64,000 bases of DNA, from NCBI RefSeq assembly GCF_004331435.1, contig NZ_SJKA01000001.1, positions 558,001 to 622,000 of the forward strand. The letters are read 5' to 3'. Of the stretch, positions 50,301 through 59,043 are shown piece by piece (positions within the stretch are counted from its first letter, which is position 1; each line of letters starts with the position of its first letter). A program made the translations under genes and the position numbers. The notes below the pieces were generated by a model. The model did no database searches and had not been told where the DNA came from. It worked only from the letters and a program-made list of their open reading frames with translations. The DNA comes from Kribbella sindirgiensis (GTDB taxonomy: Bacteria > Actinomycetota > Actinomycetes > Propionibacteriales > Kribbellaceae).

Positions 50301-52568
50301 GTGTTCAGACGGCGACTGAGGCTCTCCGCAGTGGCGGGAGCTTGCCTTGTGGTTGCTGCTTCGGCAGCGGCTGTAGGTGCTCCGGCTGAGGCCGCACCCG
50401 CCGACGAGCCGGCCGTCCAGGTCACCATCGACACGTTCGGCCCGACCGCGCCGAAACCCGGCCAGTCGGTCGTGATCAAGGGCCGGGTGACGAACACCAG
50501 CTCGGTGACGTTCGAGGAGCCGCAGGCGCTCGCGTGTATCGACCGCACCCGCCTGGCCAGTACGGCGGCGCTGGACGCGATCTCCGCCGAGCAGAACATC
50601 CCGATGAACGACCGGGACAGCTGCAGCAACCTCACCGACGACGAGCAGACGTTCCAGCCGTTCGAGAAGCCGCTGGCGCCGAAGGAAACGGTCGCGTTCA
50701 CGCTGACGGTGCCGTGGAAGGAGTGGCGGATCCTCGACGCCACCGGCGTGTACGTGGTCGGCGTCACCTTCCGCGGCCAGCCGCCGAACAGCAACCGGAT
50801 CATGGCCGGCCGCGCCCGCACCCTGATGCCGGTGCTCGGGAAGCAGCCGCTGACCCGGGCGGTCAACACAGCTCTCGTCGTACCGCTGCTGCACCGCCCG
50901 ACGCAGCTCGGCGGCAAGAACTTCGCGAACGAGTCGCTGTCCGCGGCGCTGGCCCCGACCGGAGAACTCGGCCGCTCACTCGCTCTCGGCCGGCAGCACA
51001 AGGTGACCTGGATGGTCGACCCGGCGATGCTGGACGAGATCCGGCAGCTGGCGAAGGGGTACGTGGTCGTCGGTGAGAACGGCCAGACCACGGCCGGCAC
51101 CGGTCAGGCCGCCGCGACCACCTGGCTGAAGGAGTTCGACGCCGGCCGCGCCCGCGGCAACCAGGTCGTGCTGCTGCCGTACGGCGACCCGGACGTCGCC
51201 GGCCTGGTGGACTCCGGCGACCCACTGAAGAAGCTGGTCGCGCAGGCCCGGACCAAGACTGAACGCTCCGGCGGCGAGCTGGCTCCCGGGTTCACCAACG
51301 GCCTCTGGCTCGAGGGAGGTGCCGCCGCCAGCCGGTACCTGGCTGCCGCGGCCGGCGGTTTCCCCGGCTCCACCGCCGATGACCTCAACCTCGTCAGCAG
51401 TTCCTCGTGGTCCGCGGCCACTCGTCCAGTGCTGACCAGCACCCCTGTGTACAACGTACTCACGCCGGGTGGCACGCATCGCACGGAGCGTGCGGTGATC
51501 GCCAACTCGTCCCTGACCACCGGTGGCCCGGATCCGGAGACCGCCGACAGCCCGCTTCAGGTCCGGCAGCGGTTCGCGGCCGTCACCGCGCTGATCGCGG
51601 CCGGCGGCAAGGGCACCGCGTCGGTGGTCGTCGCCCCGCCGCGCGGCTGGGACAACGACGGCCGCGCCACGGCCGCACTCGCGGGCAGTCTGTCGCTGCC
51701 GTGGATCAAGGCCACCGACGTGGCCGGCGTGGTGGCGGCCAACCCGAGACCGCTGACCACCAGGGCACCGGCCGCGGCGAAGACCAACGGCGTACTGACC
51801 GAAGCTCAGCTGGACAGGGTCAGCCAGCTCGACGCCGCGACCACCACTCTGCAGGACCTGCTCGACGACGCGACCGCGTTGCCGGAGGTCATGACGCAGG
51901 CGCTGCTCCGGTCCACGTCATCCGGCTGGAAGGGCTACCCGGAGGAGGCGCGGCACTTCACGGCGATCGAGCTCGGTTCGGCCAACCAGCAGCTCGGCAA
52001 GGTGCACCTGGTGAACGCGAGCGTGGACCGCGGGCTGCGCAAGGAGATCAAGGTCAACCTGGCCGGCAGCAAGGGCACCTTCCCGCTGACCATCACCAAC
52101 GAGACGGACTGGTCGGTCCGGGTCGGCATCGTGGTCACGTCGGTGAACCGGTCCGACCTGAAGATCACCACGCCGCAGACCGTGGTGCTCGGCCCCGGTC
52201 AGAAGTGGACGCCGCGGATCAACGCGAGCGCCGAGCAGAACGGTCTGATCCGGGCCAACGCCCAGGTCGTCACCGCGGGCGGCAAGCCGGTCGGCAAGTC
52301 CCAGGAGCTGCTGATCCAGGCCAGCCAGTACGGCAGCGTCGGCTGGGTGCTGGTCGGCGCCGCGTGCGCCCTGCTGTTCGGTACGTCGTTCGTCCGCATC
52401 TACCGCCGGGTCCGCACCGAACGCCGCAACACGGTCGCTGCGACCACCGCAGCCACCGCAGACGACACGTCTGATCCCGCCCACGATCGCCCAGCGGCGA
52501 ACGGCGTACCCGAGGCTCCGGCTCCGGAGGCGTCCCTGAAAGAAGGAGTCGGTTCGAAGGATGGCTGA
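50301..52568 (+). CDS. DUF6049-family exported membrane protein
   Basis: The 755-residue protein is encoded directly upstream of murJ in many actinobacteria. It has a signal peptide (residues 1-32, ends AEA), a large extracytoplasmic region with beta-rich start (VQVTIDTFGPTAPKPGQSVVIKG) and end (FPLTITNETDWSVRVGIVV), one C-terminal membrane helix (about 684-703, SVGWVLVGAACALLFGTSFV) and a short cytoplasmic tail. The GTG start is right after the divergent CCA gene. It overlaps murJ by 8 nt. A role in cell-wall assembly is inferred from this conserved position. Confidence 0.87.
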   Translation: MFRRRLRLSAVAGACLVVAASAAAVGAPAEAAPADEPAVQVTIDTFGPTAPKPGQSVVIKGRVTNTSSVTFEEPQALACIDRTRLASTAALDAISAEQNIPMNDRDSCSNLTDDEQTFQPFEKPLAPKETVAFTLTVPWKEWRILDATGVYVVGVTFRGQPPNSNRIMAGRARTLMPVLGKQPLTRAVNTALVVPLLHRPTQLGGKNFANESLSAALAPTGELGRSLALGRQHKVTWMVDPAMLDEIRQLAKGYVVVGENGQTTAGTGQAAATTWLKEFDAGRARGNQVVLLPYGDPDVAGLVDSGDPLKKLVAQARTKTERSGGELAPGFTNGLWLEGGAAASRYLAAAAGGFPGSTADDLNLVSSSSWSAATRPVLTSTPVYNVLTPGGTHRTERAVIANSSLTTGGPDPETADSPLQVRQRFAAVTALIAAGGKGTASVVVAPPRGWDNDGRATAALAGSLSLPWIKATDVAGVVAANPRPLTTRAPAAAKTNGVLTEAQLDRVSQLDAATTTLQDLLDDATALPEVMTQALLRSTSSGWKGYPEEARHFTAIELGSANQQLGKVHLVNASVDRGLRKEIKVNLAGSKGTFPLTITNETDWSVRVGIVVTSVNRSDLKITTPQTVVLGPGQKWTPRINASAEQNGLIRANAQVVTAGGKPVGKSQELLIQASQYGSVGWVLVGAACALLFGTSFVRIYRRVRTERRNTVAATTAATADDTSDPAHDRPAANGVPEAPAPEASLKEGVGSKDG

Positions 52569-54207
52569 CCGCACCCTGCGCTCCGCGGCGGTGATGGCAG
52601 CCGGAACGGTGCTGTCCCGCCTGCTCGGATTCATCCGGATCGCCCTGCTCGCGGCCGCCATCGGTACGGCGCTGCGCGGCGACATCTTCACGGCCGCGAA
52701 CACGATCCCGAACAGCCTGTACATCCTGCTGGCCGGCGGCGTCTTCAACACCGTGCTGGTCCCGCAGCTGGTGCGCGCGATCAAGAACCACGCGGACGGC
52801 GGCCAGGACTTCACGAACCGGATCCTGACGTTCGGCTTCGTCGTCCTCGCGATCGTCACGGTGGCCTGTGTGCTGCTCGCGCCGGCGATCGCCGAGCTGT
52901 ACCTGCCGAAGGAGCTGCACGACCCGTCCCGGGTGACCGAGAAGGCGAACATGATCATGTTCGTCCGGCTGTGCCTGCCGCAGATCTTCTTCTACGGCGC
53001 CTTCGTCCTGGTCGGGCAGGTGCTGAACGCGCGGCGCCGGTTCGGTCCGATGATGTGGGCGCCGATCGCGAACAACATCGTCGCCTGCGCGTCGATCGTG
53101 GTCTTCTTGCTGATCTACCGGGTCGGCGACAACCCCCCGACGTACAGCCACGGCGAGGAGTTGCTGCTCGGTCTCGGGCACACGGTGGGCATCGCCGTGC
53201 AGCTGCTGGTGCTGCTGCCGTACCTGAAGGCGAGCGGCCACACCTACCGGCCGAAGTTCGGTCTGCGCGGTACTGGTCTGGGGCACACTGCCCGATTGGG
53301 CATCTGGACGGTTCTTTTCGTCGCCGTGAACCAGGTGACGCTGGTCGTCGTCACCCAGCTCGCGATCGCCGGCAGCGCCTCGAACGACCCTGGTGCGAAG
53401 GCCGGTCTGTTCGCGTACAGCACCGCGATGCTGATCATCCTGGTGCCGCACGGCATCGTCACGGTCTCGCTCGCGACCGCGGCCCTGCCGCAGATGTCGG
53501 CGCTGGCGGCCGACGGCGACACCGCCGAGGTGGGGCGGCTGTCCGCCCGGTCGATCCGGCAGACGCTGGCGATCGTCGTACCGGCGGCGGCCGCGATGAT
53601 CGCGTTCGCGTACCCGATCGTGACGATCATCGCCGGGTACGGCTCGGGCAAGAACAACCTGACGCTGATGTCGTACACGTTGATGACGCTGGCGCTCGGG
53701 ATCGTGCCGTTCACCGTGCAGTACTTCCAGCTCCGCACCTTCTACGCCTTCGAGGACACCCGTACGCCGTTCTTCCTGCAGTGCGTGATCGCGGCGACGA
53801 ACATCGCGGCGGCCGTGATCGGGGTCCGTGTCCTGCTGGACCAGGCGCACCTCCGGTTCAGCGGTGTGGTGCTCGGCGGGGCGTACGCGCTGGCGTACCT
53901 GGTCGCCGTACTGATCTCCCGGCCCGTCCTGCGGCGCAGGGTCCCGCGGGTCCCCGGTGCCGGGATCGGGCTGCCGCTGCTCGCGATGGTGATCGCCGCG
54001 GTGGCCAGCGCCGGCGCGGGCCGCGTGGCTCTGTGGCTGCTGAGCCTGGTGATCGACTGGTCCGGACCCCTCGGTGCCGTCCTCCAACTGGGGATCGCGG
54101 CGGTCGTGATGCTGCCGGTGTACGCCGGTGTGTCACGGGTACTCCGTATCCACGAAGTCAACGACGTCGTGTCCATGGTCACATCGAAGTTGCCGATCCG
54201 CCGCTGA
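52561..54207 (+). CDS. murJ: Lipid II flippase MurJ (MviN)
   Basis: This 548-residue MOP-superfamily integral membrane protein would move lipid II across the membrane for peptidoglycan synthesis. It shows 14 hydrophobic helices and the family start ALRSAAVMAAGTVLSRLLGFIRIALLAAAIG. GDIFTAANTIPNSLYILLAGGVFNTVLVPQLVRA is characteristic. Unlike the mycobacterial MviN, the protein ends soon after the last helix and carries no cytoplasmic pseudokinase; that domain is encoded separately 102 nt downstream. Confidence 0.95.
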   Translation: MADRTLRSAAVMAAGTVLSRLLGFIRIALLAAAIGTALRGDIFTAANTIPNSLYILLAGGVFNTVLVPQLVRAIKNHADGGQDFTNRILTFGFVVLAIVTVACVLLAPAIAELYLPKELHDPSRVTEKANMIMFVRLCLPQIFFYGAFVLVGQVLNARRRFGPMMWAPIANNIVACASIVVFLLIYRVGDNPPTYSHGEELLLGLGHTVGIAVQLLVLLPYLKASGHTYRPKFGLRGTGLGHTARLGIWTVLFVAVNQVTLVVVTQLAIAGSASNDPGAKAGLFAYSTAMLIILVPHGIVTVSLATAALPQMSALAADGDTAEVGRLSARSIRQTLAIVVPAAAAMIAFAYPIVTIIAGYGSGKNNLTLMSYTLMTLALGIVPFTVQYFQLRTFYAFEDTRTPFFLQCVIAATNIAAAVIGVRVLLDQAHLRFSGVVLGGAYALAYLVAVLISRPVLRRRVPRVPGAGIGLPLLAMVIAAVASAGAGRVALWLLSLVIDWSGPLGAVLQLGIAAVVMLPVYAGVSRVLRIHEVNDVVSMVTSKLPIRR

Positions 54208-54308
54208 TCCGGCCCGCTTGTGCGTTAGTGCACCACCTGTCCGGTCAGTAGGGCACTACCATGGGGCCTGCGATCCGGACGTTGTGGTTTATAGGAGGGC
54301 GAGACACC

Positions 54309-55970
54309 GTGTCGAACCAGACCGTGAGTCCTGGTGCCCTCCTGGCCGGGCGGTACCGGATCGCCGAGTTGCTCGCGGAGATCGACGGCGCCCGGGTCTG
54401 GCGTGCCGTGGACGAGGTCCTCAGCCGCGCGGTCGTCGTCGACGTCCTGCCGGTCGGTGACCCGCGGACCAATCTGCTCTTCGACGCCGCCCGCCGGGCC
54501 GCCGCGGCGAACGACCCGCGGTTCCTGCGGGTGCTCGACTGCGACATGCACGACGGCGTGACGTACTGCGTTCGTGAGTGGGCGGGCGGCCGGACGCTGG
54601 AGCGGATGCTCGGCACCGGACCGTTGACCGGGCAGCAGGCAGGCTGGCTGGCCCGCGAGGTGTCCGAGGCCCTCGAGAACCTGCACCGCACCGGCTACGC
54701 GCACGGAGCGATCAGCCCGGCGACCGTGGTGATCACGGACGCGGGCGCGATCAAGGTCATCGGCGTCGCCACCGAGGCGGCGCTGCGGTCGTCCGGCGCC
54801 GGTTCACCGGAGGAGGACGTCCATTCCCTCGGCCAACTGCTCTACACGTCGCTGACCGGCCGCTGGCCCGGTCCGGCACCGGCGTGGGGCATGCAGCCCG
54901 CGCCCGTCGAGCACGGCCGGCTATTGAGCCCGCGCCAGGTGCGCGCCGGCGTACCGCGCTCGCTGGACGACATCTGCGACCGCCTGCTCGGTGACCCGCC
55001 GCGGCACCACGCGCCGCCGATCACCAGCGCGGCCGGCCTGTCCGCGGCGCTGTCCGGCGTCGTCGGCAGCTCACACGAGCCACCGAACCAGATGGACGAG
55101 ACCGTCCAGGTCGCCCGGCAGAACGGCAGCGTCGACGACGCCACCCAGGTGGTGCCGCAGGCCCCGCCCCCGGCGATCGACCCGACCCCGCAACCGGCGT
55201 ACGACTCGGAGCCGAACGGGTACCGCCAGCCGCAGGCGGCGTACAACCCGGCGACCGACACCCGTCCGGTACGCCGGCAGCCACCGCCGCCCTCGAACGG
55301 GAACGGCCGGCGCCGGCACGAGGAGCCGAAGGCCAAGGGCGGCTGGGGCGGCCGGATCCTGATCCTGCTCGCGATCCTGGCCCTGCTGTCGGTGATCGCG
55401 ATGGCGCAGTTCCTGCTCAAGGGCGCGATGAACAACGACCAGAGCAGCGGCGACGGCGGAACGAAGAGCACTGCCCCGCCGCAGACCAGCACCACTCCGT
55501 CGGCGACCACCGGCGGGAAGGCGGTGATCGCGAGCGCCAAGGACTTCGACCCGGACGGCGACGACGTCGAGCACCCCAAGGACGTCAAGAACACCTACGA
55601 CGGCGACCCGTCGACGGACTGGAAGACGCAGTCGTACAAGAAGCGCCCGGACCTCGGCGGCCTGAAGCCGGGCGTCGGCATCTACTACAACCTCGGCGCG
55701 AAGACGTCCGTCTCGAGCGTCGCGGTCGCCCTGCAAGGTGACGACACCAGCTTCCAGGTGCTGATCCCGAGCGGCGACACCACCAAGCCGCCGTCGTCGA
55801 TCGACGGCTGGAAGGCCGTGGCCACCAAGGAGGACCAGCCCGAGGGTACGGTGAACGTGACCCTGCCGGCCGGTACGCAGTCGCAGTACGTGCTGGTGTG
55901 GCTGACCAAGCTGCCGAAGGTGTCCGACGGGTACCAGGGCATCATCTCGGAGGTCACGATCCAGAAATGA
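54309..55970 (+). CDS. Membrane pseudokinase with external discoidin-like domain (MurJ partner)
   Basis: The 553-residue protein has a cytoplasmic Ser/Thr-kinase-like domain (about 14-255). The ATP Lys region reads AVVVDVLP, the catalytic HRD is HGA (132-134), and DFG is VIGVA, so it should be inactive. A Pro-rich linker, one membrane helix (about 354-374, ILILLAILALLSVIAMAQFLL), and an external discoidin/F5-8C-like domain (about 420-553) follow. This matches the C-terminal half of mycobacterial MviN, which binds FhaA. GTG 54309 has GGAGG about 10 nt upstream. The stop overlaps sigM. Confidence 0.9.
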   Translation: MSNQTVSPGALLAGRYRIAELLAEIDGARVWRAVDEVLSRAVVVDVLPVGDPRTNLLFDAARRAAAANDPRFLRVLDCDMHDGVTYCVREWAGGRTLERMLGTGPLTGQQAGWLAREVSEALENLHRTGYAHGAISPATVVITDAGAIKVIGVATEAALRSSGAGSPEEDVHSLGQLLYTSLTGRWPGPAPAWGMQPAPVEHGRLLSPRQVRAGVPRSLDDICDRLLGDPPRHHAPPITSAAGLSAALSGVVGSSHEPPNQMDETVQVARQNGSVDDATQVVPQAPPPAIDPTPQPAYDSEPNGYRQPQAAYNPATDTRPVRRQPPPPSNGNGRRRHEEPKAKGGWGGRILILLAILALLSVIAMAQFLLKGAMNNDQSSGDGGTKSTAPPQTSTTPSATTGGKAVIASAKDFDPDGDDVEHPKDVKNTYDGDPSTDWKTQSYKKRPDLGGLKPGVGIYYNLGAKTSVSSVAVALQGDDTSFQVLIPSGDTTKPPSSIDGWKAVATKEDQPEGTVNVTLPAGTQSQYVLVWLTKLPKVSDGYQGIISEVTIQK

Positions 55971-56695
55971 CCGCTCACGTGGACTCGGGCAACCCGCCGC
56001 CCCGGCCGGACGTCCCGCGCATCGGCGCGGGTGAGCCGGTGCCGCAGGGCACGGCGCACGCTGCCCCGGCGAGCGGGCCGGTGAGCTACGACCAGCTGGA
56101 CGACCACGAGCTGCTGCGGATGCACGTGTCCGGCAACCCGGATTCGTTCGGGTTCCTGGTCAAGCGGCACCGGGACCGGATGTGGGCGGTCGCGATCCGC
56201 ACCCTGGGCGAGCCCGAGGAGGCCGCGGACGCGCTCCAGGAGGCGTTCATCTCGGCGTTCCGGCGGGCCGACTCGTTCCGCGGGGACGCGAAGGTGACCA
56301 CCTGGCTGCACCGGATCGTGGTGAACGCCTGTCTGGACCGGATCCGGCGCCGCCAGGTGCGTGCCGCCGACCCGCTGCCCGAGGACGAGGACCGCGCCGC
56401 CGAACTGGCCGGGCCGGCCGAGGACGACCCGGCCGAGGTCCGCGAACGCCGGCTGGACGTGCTGAACGCCCTGAAGCAGATCAACGAGGACCAGCGCGCC
56501 GCGCTGGTCCTGGTCGACATGGAGGGCTACTCGATCGAGGAGGCGGCCGCGATCCTCGACTGCGCCCCGGGCACGGTCAAGTCGCGCTGCGCCCGCGGTC
56601 GCGCCAAGCTGCTCCCGCTGCTGCGCCACTGGCAGACCACCCGGCAGTCCGACGTACCCGAGAAACCCGCCGCGGAAGCGGTGGGAACCGAATGA
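55967..56695 (+). CDS. sigM: ECF sigma factor SigM
   Basis: This 242-residue extracytoplasmic-function sigma factor has an N-terminal Pro-rich extension (1-38) and sigma region 2 (DHELLRMHVSGNPDSFGFLVKRHRDRMWAVAIRTLGEPEEAADALQEAFISAFR). Region 4 is NALKQINEDQRAALVLVDMEGYSIEEAAAILDCAPGTVKSRCARGRAKL. Its position between the murJ block and trxBA is the conserved locus of SigM. An anti-sigma gene follows. It should direct cell-envelope or oxidative stress genes. Confidence 0.93.
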   Translation: MTAHVDSGNPPPRPDVPRIGAGEPVPQGTAHAAPASGPVSYDQLDDHELLRMHVSGNPDSFGFLVKRHRDRMWAVAIRTLGEPEEAADALQEAFISAFRRADSFRGDAKVTTWLHRIVVNACLDRIRRRQVRAADPLPEDEDRAAELAGPAEDDPAEVRERRLDVLNALKQINEDQRAALVLVDMEGYSIEEAAAILDCAPGTVKSRCARGRAKLLPLLRHWQTTRQSDVPEKPAAEAVGTE

Positions 56696-56769
56696 CCCGG
56701 TCGCCCGTCCTAGCGAAGTCGCCTGCCTCTGGCGACCGGACGACTGACGCCTTCGACCGGAGTTTCCCT

Positions 56770-56823
56770 ATGACCACGCTGCTACGGCCGCGCACCTCCC
56801 GTGAGGAGGCGAGCCCCCGATGA
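56770..56823 (+). CDS. Possible 17-residue leader peptide before the anti-sigma gene
   Basis: A short frame, MTTLLRPRTSREEASPR, starts in the 124-nt gap after sigM. It ends with a TGA overlapping the anti-sigma ATG (ATGA). A GAGGAGG within it would serve the anti-sigma start. It may tune anti-sigma translation, but it could be chance. Confidence 0.3.
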   Translation: MTTLLRPRTSREEASPR

Positions 56824-57578
56824 CCGATCCCGGTCTGCCGACCAGTGAGCACCTCGAGCACCTGGACACGGACACGATCGCCGACCTGATCGAGAACCTG
56901 CTGCCTGCTCCCGAGGCGCATCGCGCTCGTGAGCATGTGAAGGCATGCCCCGACTGCCAGCAGACGTACGACGCGCTTCTGCAGCTGACCGCCGACCTGG
57001 CCGAGGAAGGCCGCAGCGACATCCCGATCCCGCCCGACGTCGCCGAGCACCTGGACGCGGTGATCGTGTCCGAGTCGGTGCTGCGCGCGTCCACCGTCGG
57101 GGTGCACTCGCTGGCCCAGATCCGCGAGGAGCCGCGCCGGCACCTGCCGAAGCTGCTCGGCGCCGCGGCCGGTGTGGTGCTGATCGCCGCGCTCGGCGTC
57201 GGCGTGGTGTTCGCCACCAAGGACCAGGCGAACGACGGCGCCGCCTCTGCGGACCACAACACGCCACCGGCCGACGCGGTGGCGGTCAACACCCAGGACA
57301 TCGGCTCGTCGGCGAAGCGATGGCTCGACAACACGCCGAAGATCCTGCACGGCTCGAGCGACGAGCAGTCGTGCGCCCGGTCGTTCGCGGCCGGCCAGGC
57401 GAATTCGGACGTCCGGCTGGTGCAGCCCGCCAAGATCGACGGTAAGCGGTCCACGATCATCGGGCTGCAGGGTGCGAAACCGTATGAGATCCAGGTCTTC
57501 GCGGTCACCGGATGTAGTGTCCCGGGCGGCGTACCCACCTCGTTCTTCGAGACCACGGTCACGCTGCGCAACCGCTGA
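56820..57578 (+). CDS. Zinc-finger transmembrane anti-sigma factor (SigM regulator)
   Basis: The 252-residue protein has a cytoplasmic ZAS-type zinc motif HVKACPDC (H39, C43, C46, HX3CX2C). The predicted sigma-binding helices are followed by one membrane helix (about 109-131, LPKLLGAAAGVVLIAALGVGVVF). An external domain (about 132-252) carries two Cys (SCARS, GCSVP). It should sequester SigM at the membrane and release it on envelope or thiol stress. It corresponds in position to RsmA. Confidence 0.88.
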   Translation: MTDPGLPTSEHLEHLDTDTIADLIENLLPAPEAHRAREHVKACPDCQQTYDALLQLTADLAEEGRSDIPIPPDVAEHLDAVIVSESVLRASTVGVHSLAQIREEPRRHLPKLLGAAAGVVLIAALGVGVVFATKDQANDGAASADHNTPPADAVAVNTQDIGSSAKRWLDNTPKILHGSSDEQSCARSFAAGQANSDVRLVQPAKIDGKRSTIIGLQGAKPYEIQVFAVTGCSVPGGVPTSFFETTVTLRNR

Positions 57579-57606
57579 GCTTCGAACGACGTGGGGTGGG
57601 TACGTT

Positions 57607-57633
57607 GGGAATGGTCGGCCTCTAGGATCCGTT
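57607..57633 (+). promoter_or_regulatory. SigR-type promoter upstream of trxBA
   Basis: GGGAAT (57607-57612), 18 bases, then GTT (57631-57633) exactly fits the consensus GGAAT-N18-GTT known for the thiol-stress sigma factor SigR of Streptomyces. It lies 41 nt before the trxB start codon. trxBA is a known SigR target in that genus, so oxidative induction is likely. Confidence 0.75.
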
Positions 57634-57674
57634 GAGTACGACGTACTGATCTCGACTCCCCGAGGAACGCCTGA

Positions 57675-58658
57675 ATGAGCGACTCCACCGCAGTTCGCAA
57701 CGTCATCATCGTCGGCTCTGGGCCCGCCGGTTACACCGCTGCGGTGTACGCCGCCCGCGCGGCACTGGAACCGCTGGTCTTCGAGGGCTCCGTCACCGCG
57801 GGTGGCGCGCTGATGAACACCACCGAGGTGGAGAACTTCCCGGGCTTCTCGCAGGGCATCATGGGCCCGGCGCTGATGGACGAGATGCGCACCCAGGCCG
57901 AGCGTTTCGGCGCCGAACTGGTCGCCGACGACGTGACGAAGGTCGACCTGACCGGCGACATCAAGGTCGTCACCGACTCGGCCGGCGTCGAGCACCGCGC
58001 GAAGGCCGTCATCCTCGCGATGGGTTCGGGCTACCGCAAGCTCGGCCTGGCCGACGAGGACCGGATGTCCGGGCACGGCGTGTCCTGGTGTGCGACCTGT
58101 GACGGCTTCTTCTTCCGTGACCACGAGATCGCGGTCGTCGGCGGCGGCGACTCCGCCGTCGAGGAGGCCACCTTCCTGACCAAGTTCGCGAAGAAGGTGC
58201 ACCTGGTGCACCGCCGCGACGAGCTGCGGGCCTCGAAGATCATGGCCGACCGGGCGTACGCCAACGACAAGATCGAGTTCCAGTGGAACTCCGCGGTCGA
58301 CACGATCCACGGTGACGACAAGCTGACCCATCTGACCCTGAAGGACACCGTCACCGGCGAGACCCGGGAGCTGCCGGCCACCGGCCTGTTCATCGCGATC
58401 GGTCACGACCCGCGCTCGGAGCTGGTCAAGGGCCAGGTCGACCTGGACGACGAGGGCTACGTCCTGGTCAAGCAGGGCAGCACCGAGACCAACCTGCGCG
58501 GCGTGTTCGCGGCCGGCGACCTGGTGGACCACACCTACCGGCAGGCGATCACCGCCGCCGGCACGGGCTGTGCCGCCGCCCTGGACGCCGAGCGCTACCT
58601 GGCCACCCTGGAGGACGCCGAGAACGCGGCGGCCGCCACCCAGCCTGTCTCCGTCTGA
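57675..58658 (+). CDS. trxB: Thioredoxin reductase
   Basis: This 327-residue FAD/NADPH flavoprotein reduces thioredoxin. The FAD motif is [17 protein letters not shown] (13-29), the redox-active pair C139 and C142 are in SWCATCDG, and the NADPH site is [15 protein letters not shown]. The late FAD motif [15 protein letters not shown] is present. The start ATG is preceded by GAGG. It is co-transcribed with trxA (32-nt gap) and is likely SigR-controlled. Confidence 0.97.
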   Translation: MSDSTAVRNVIIVGSGPAGYTAAVYAARAALEPLVFEGSVTAGGALMNTTEVENFPGFSQGIMGPALMDEMRTQAERFGAELVADDVTKVDLTGDIKVVTDSAGVEHRAKAVILAMGSGYRKLGLADEDRMSGHGVSWCATCDGFFFRDHEIAVVGGGDSAVEEATFLTKFAKKVHLVHRRDELRASKIMADRAYANDKIEFQWNSAVDTIHGDDKLTHLTLKDTVTGETRELPATGLFIAIGHDPRSELVKGQVDLDDEGYVLVKQGSTETNLRGVFAAGDLVDHTYRQAITAAGTGCAAALDAERYLATLEDAENAAAATQPVSV

Positions 58659-58690
58659 ACCTCACAACCATCCTTGAAGGAGCTACCTAC

Positions 58691-59008
58691 ATGAAGGCCG
58701 TCACTGACGCCGAGTTCGACCAGACCGTCCTGAAGAGCGACAAGCCCGTACTGGTCGACTTCTGGGCCGAGTGGTGCGGACCGTGCCGCCAGGTTTCCCC
58801 GATCCTGGAAGAGCTGTCCCAGGACCACGGCGACAAGCTCACGTTCCTGAAGATGAACGTGGACGAGAACCCGGTTACCCCGAGCAACTACCGGGTTACC
58901 GGTATCCCTACGATCAACGTCTACGTGAACGGTGAACTCGCCAAGTCCATCGTCGGCGCCAAGCCGAAGGCCGCGCTGCTGAAGGAGCTTGCCGACTTCA
59001 CTTCCTGA
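58691..59008 (+). CDS. trxA: Thioredoxin
   Basis: This 105-residue thioredoxin has the canonical active site WCGPC (C29, C32) after VLVDFWAE, cis-Pro in TGIPTINVYVNGE and a C-terminal helix. AAGGAG lies 8 nt before the ATG. It is the cytoplasmic protein-disulphide reductant served by TrxB. Confidence 0.97.
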   Translation: MKAVTDAEFDQTVLKSDKPVLVDFWAEWCGPCRQVSPILEELSQDHGDKLTFLKMNVDENPVTPSNYRVTGIPTINVYVNGELAKSIVGAKPKAALLKELADFTS

Positions 59009-59043
59009 GCACTGCCCGCCGCCACGGCAAGGAGTACTGACTG

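Noticed and set aside
52270..54087. 605-codon minus-strand frame opposite murJ
   Set aside because: Antisense to murJ, rich in His/Asp/Arg repeats and without recognisable domains.
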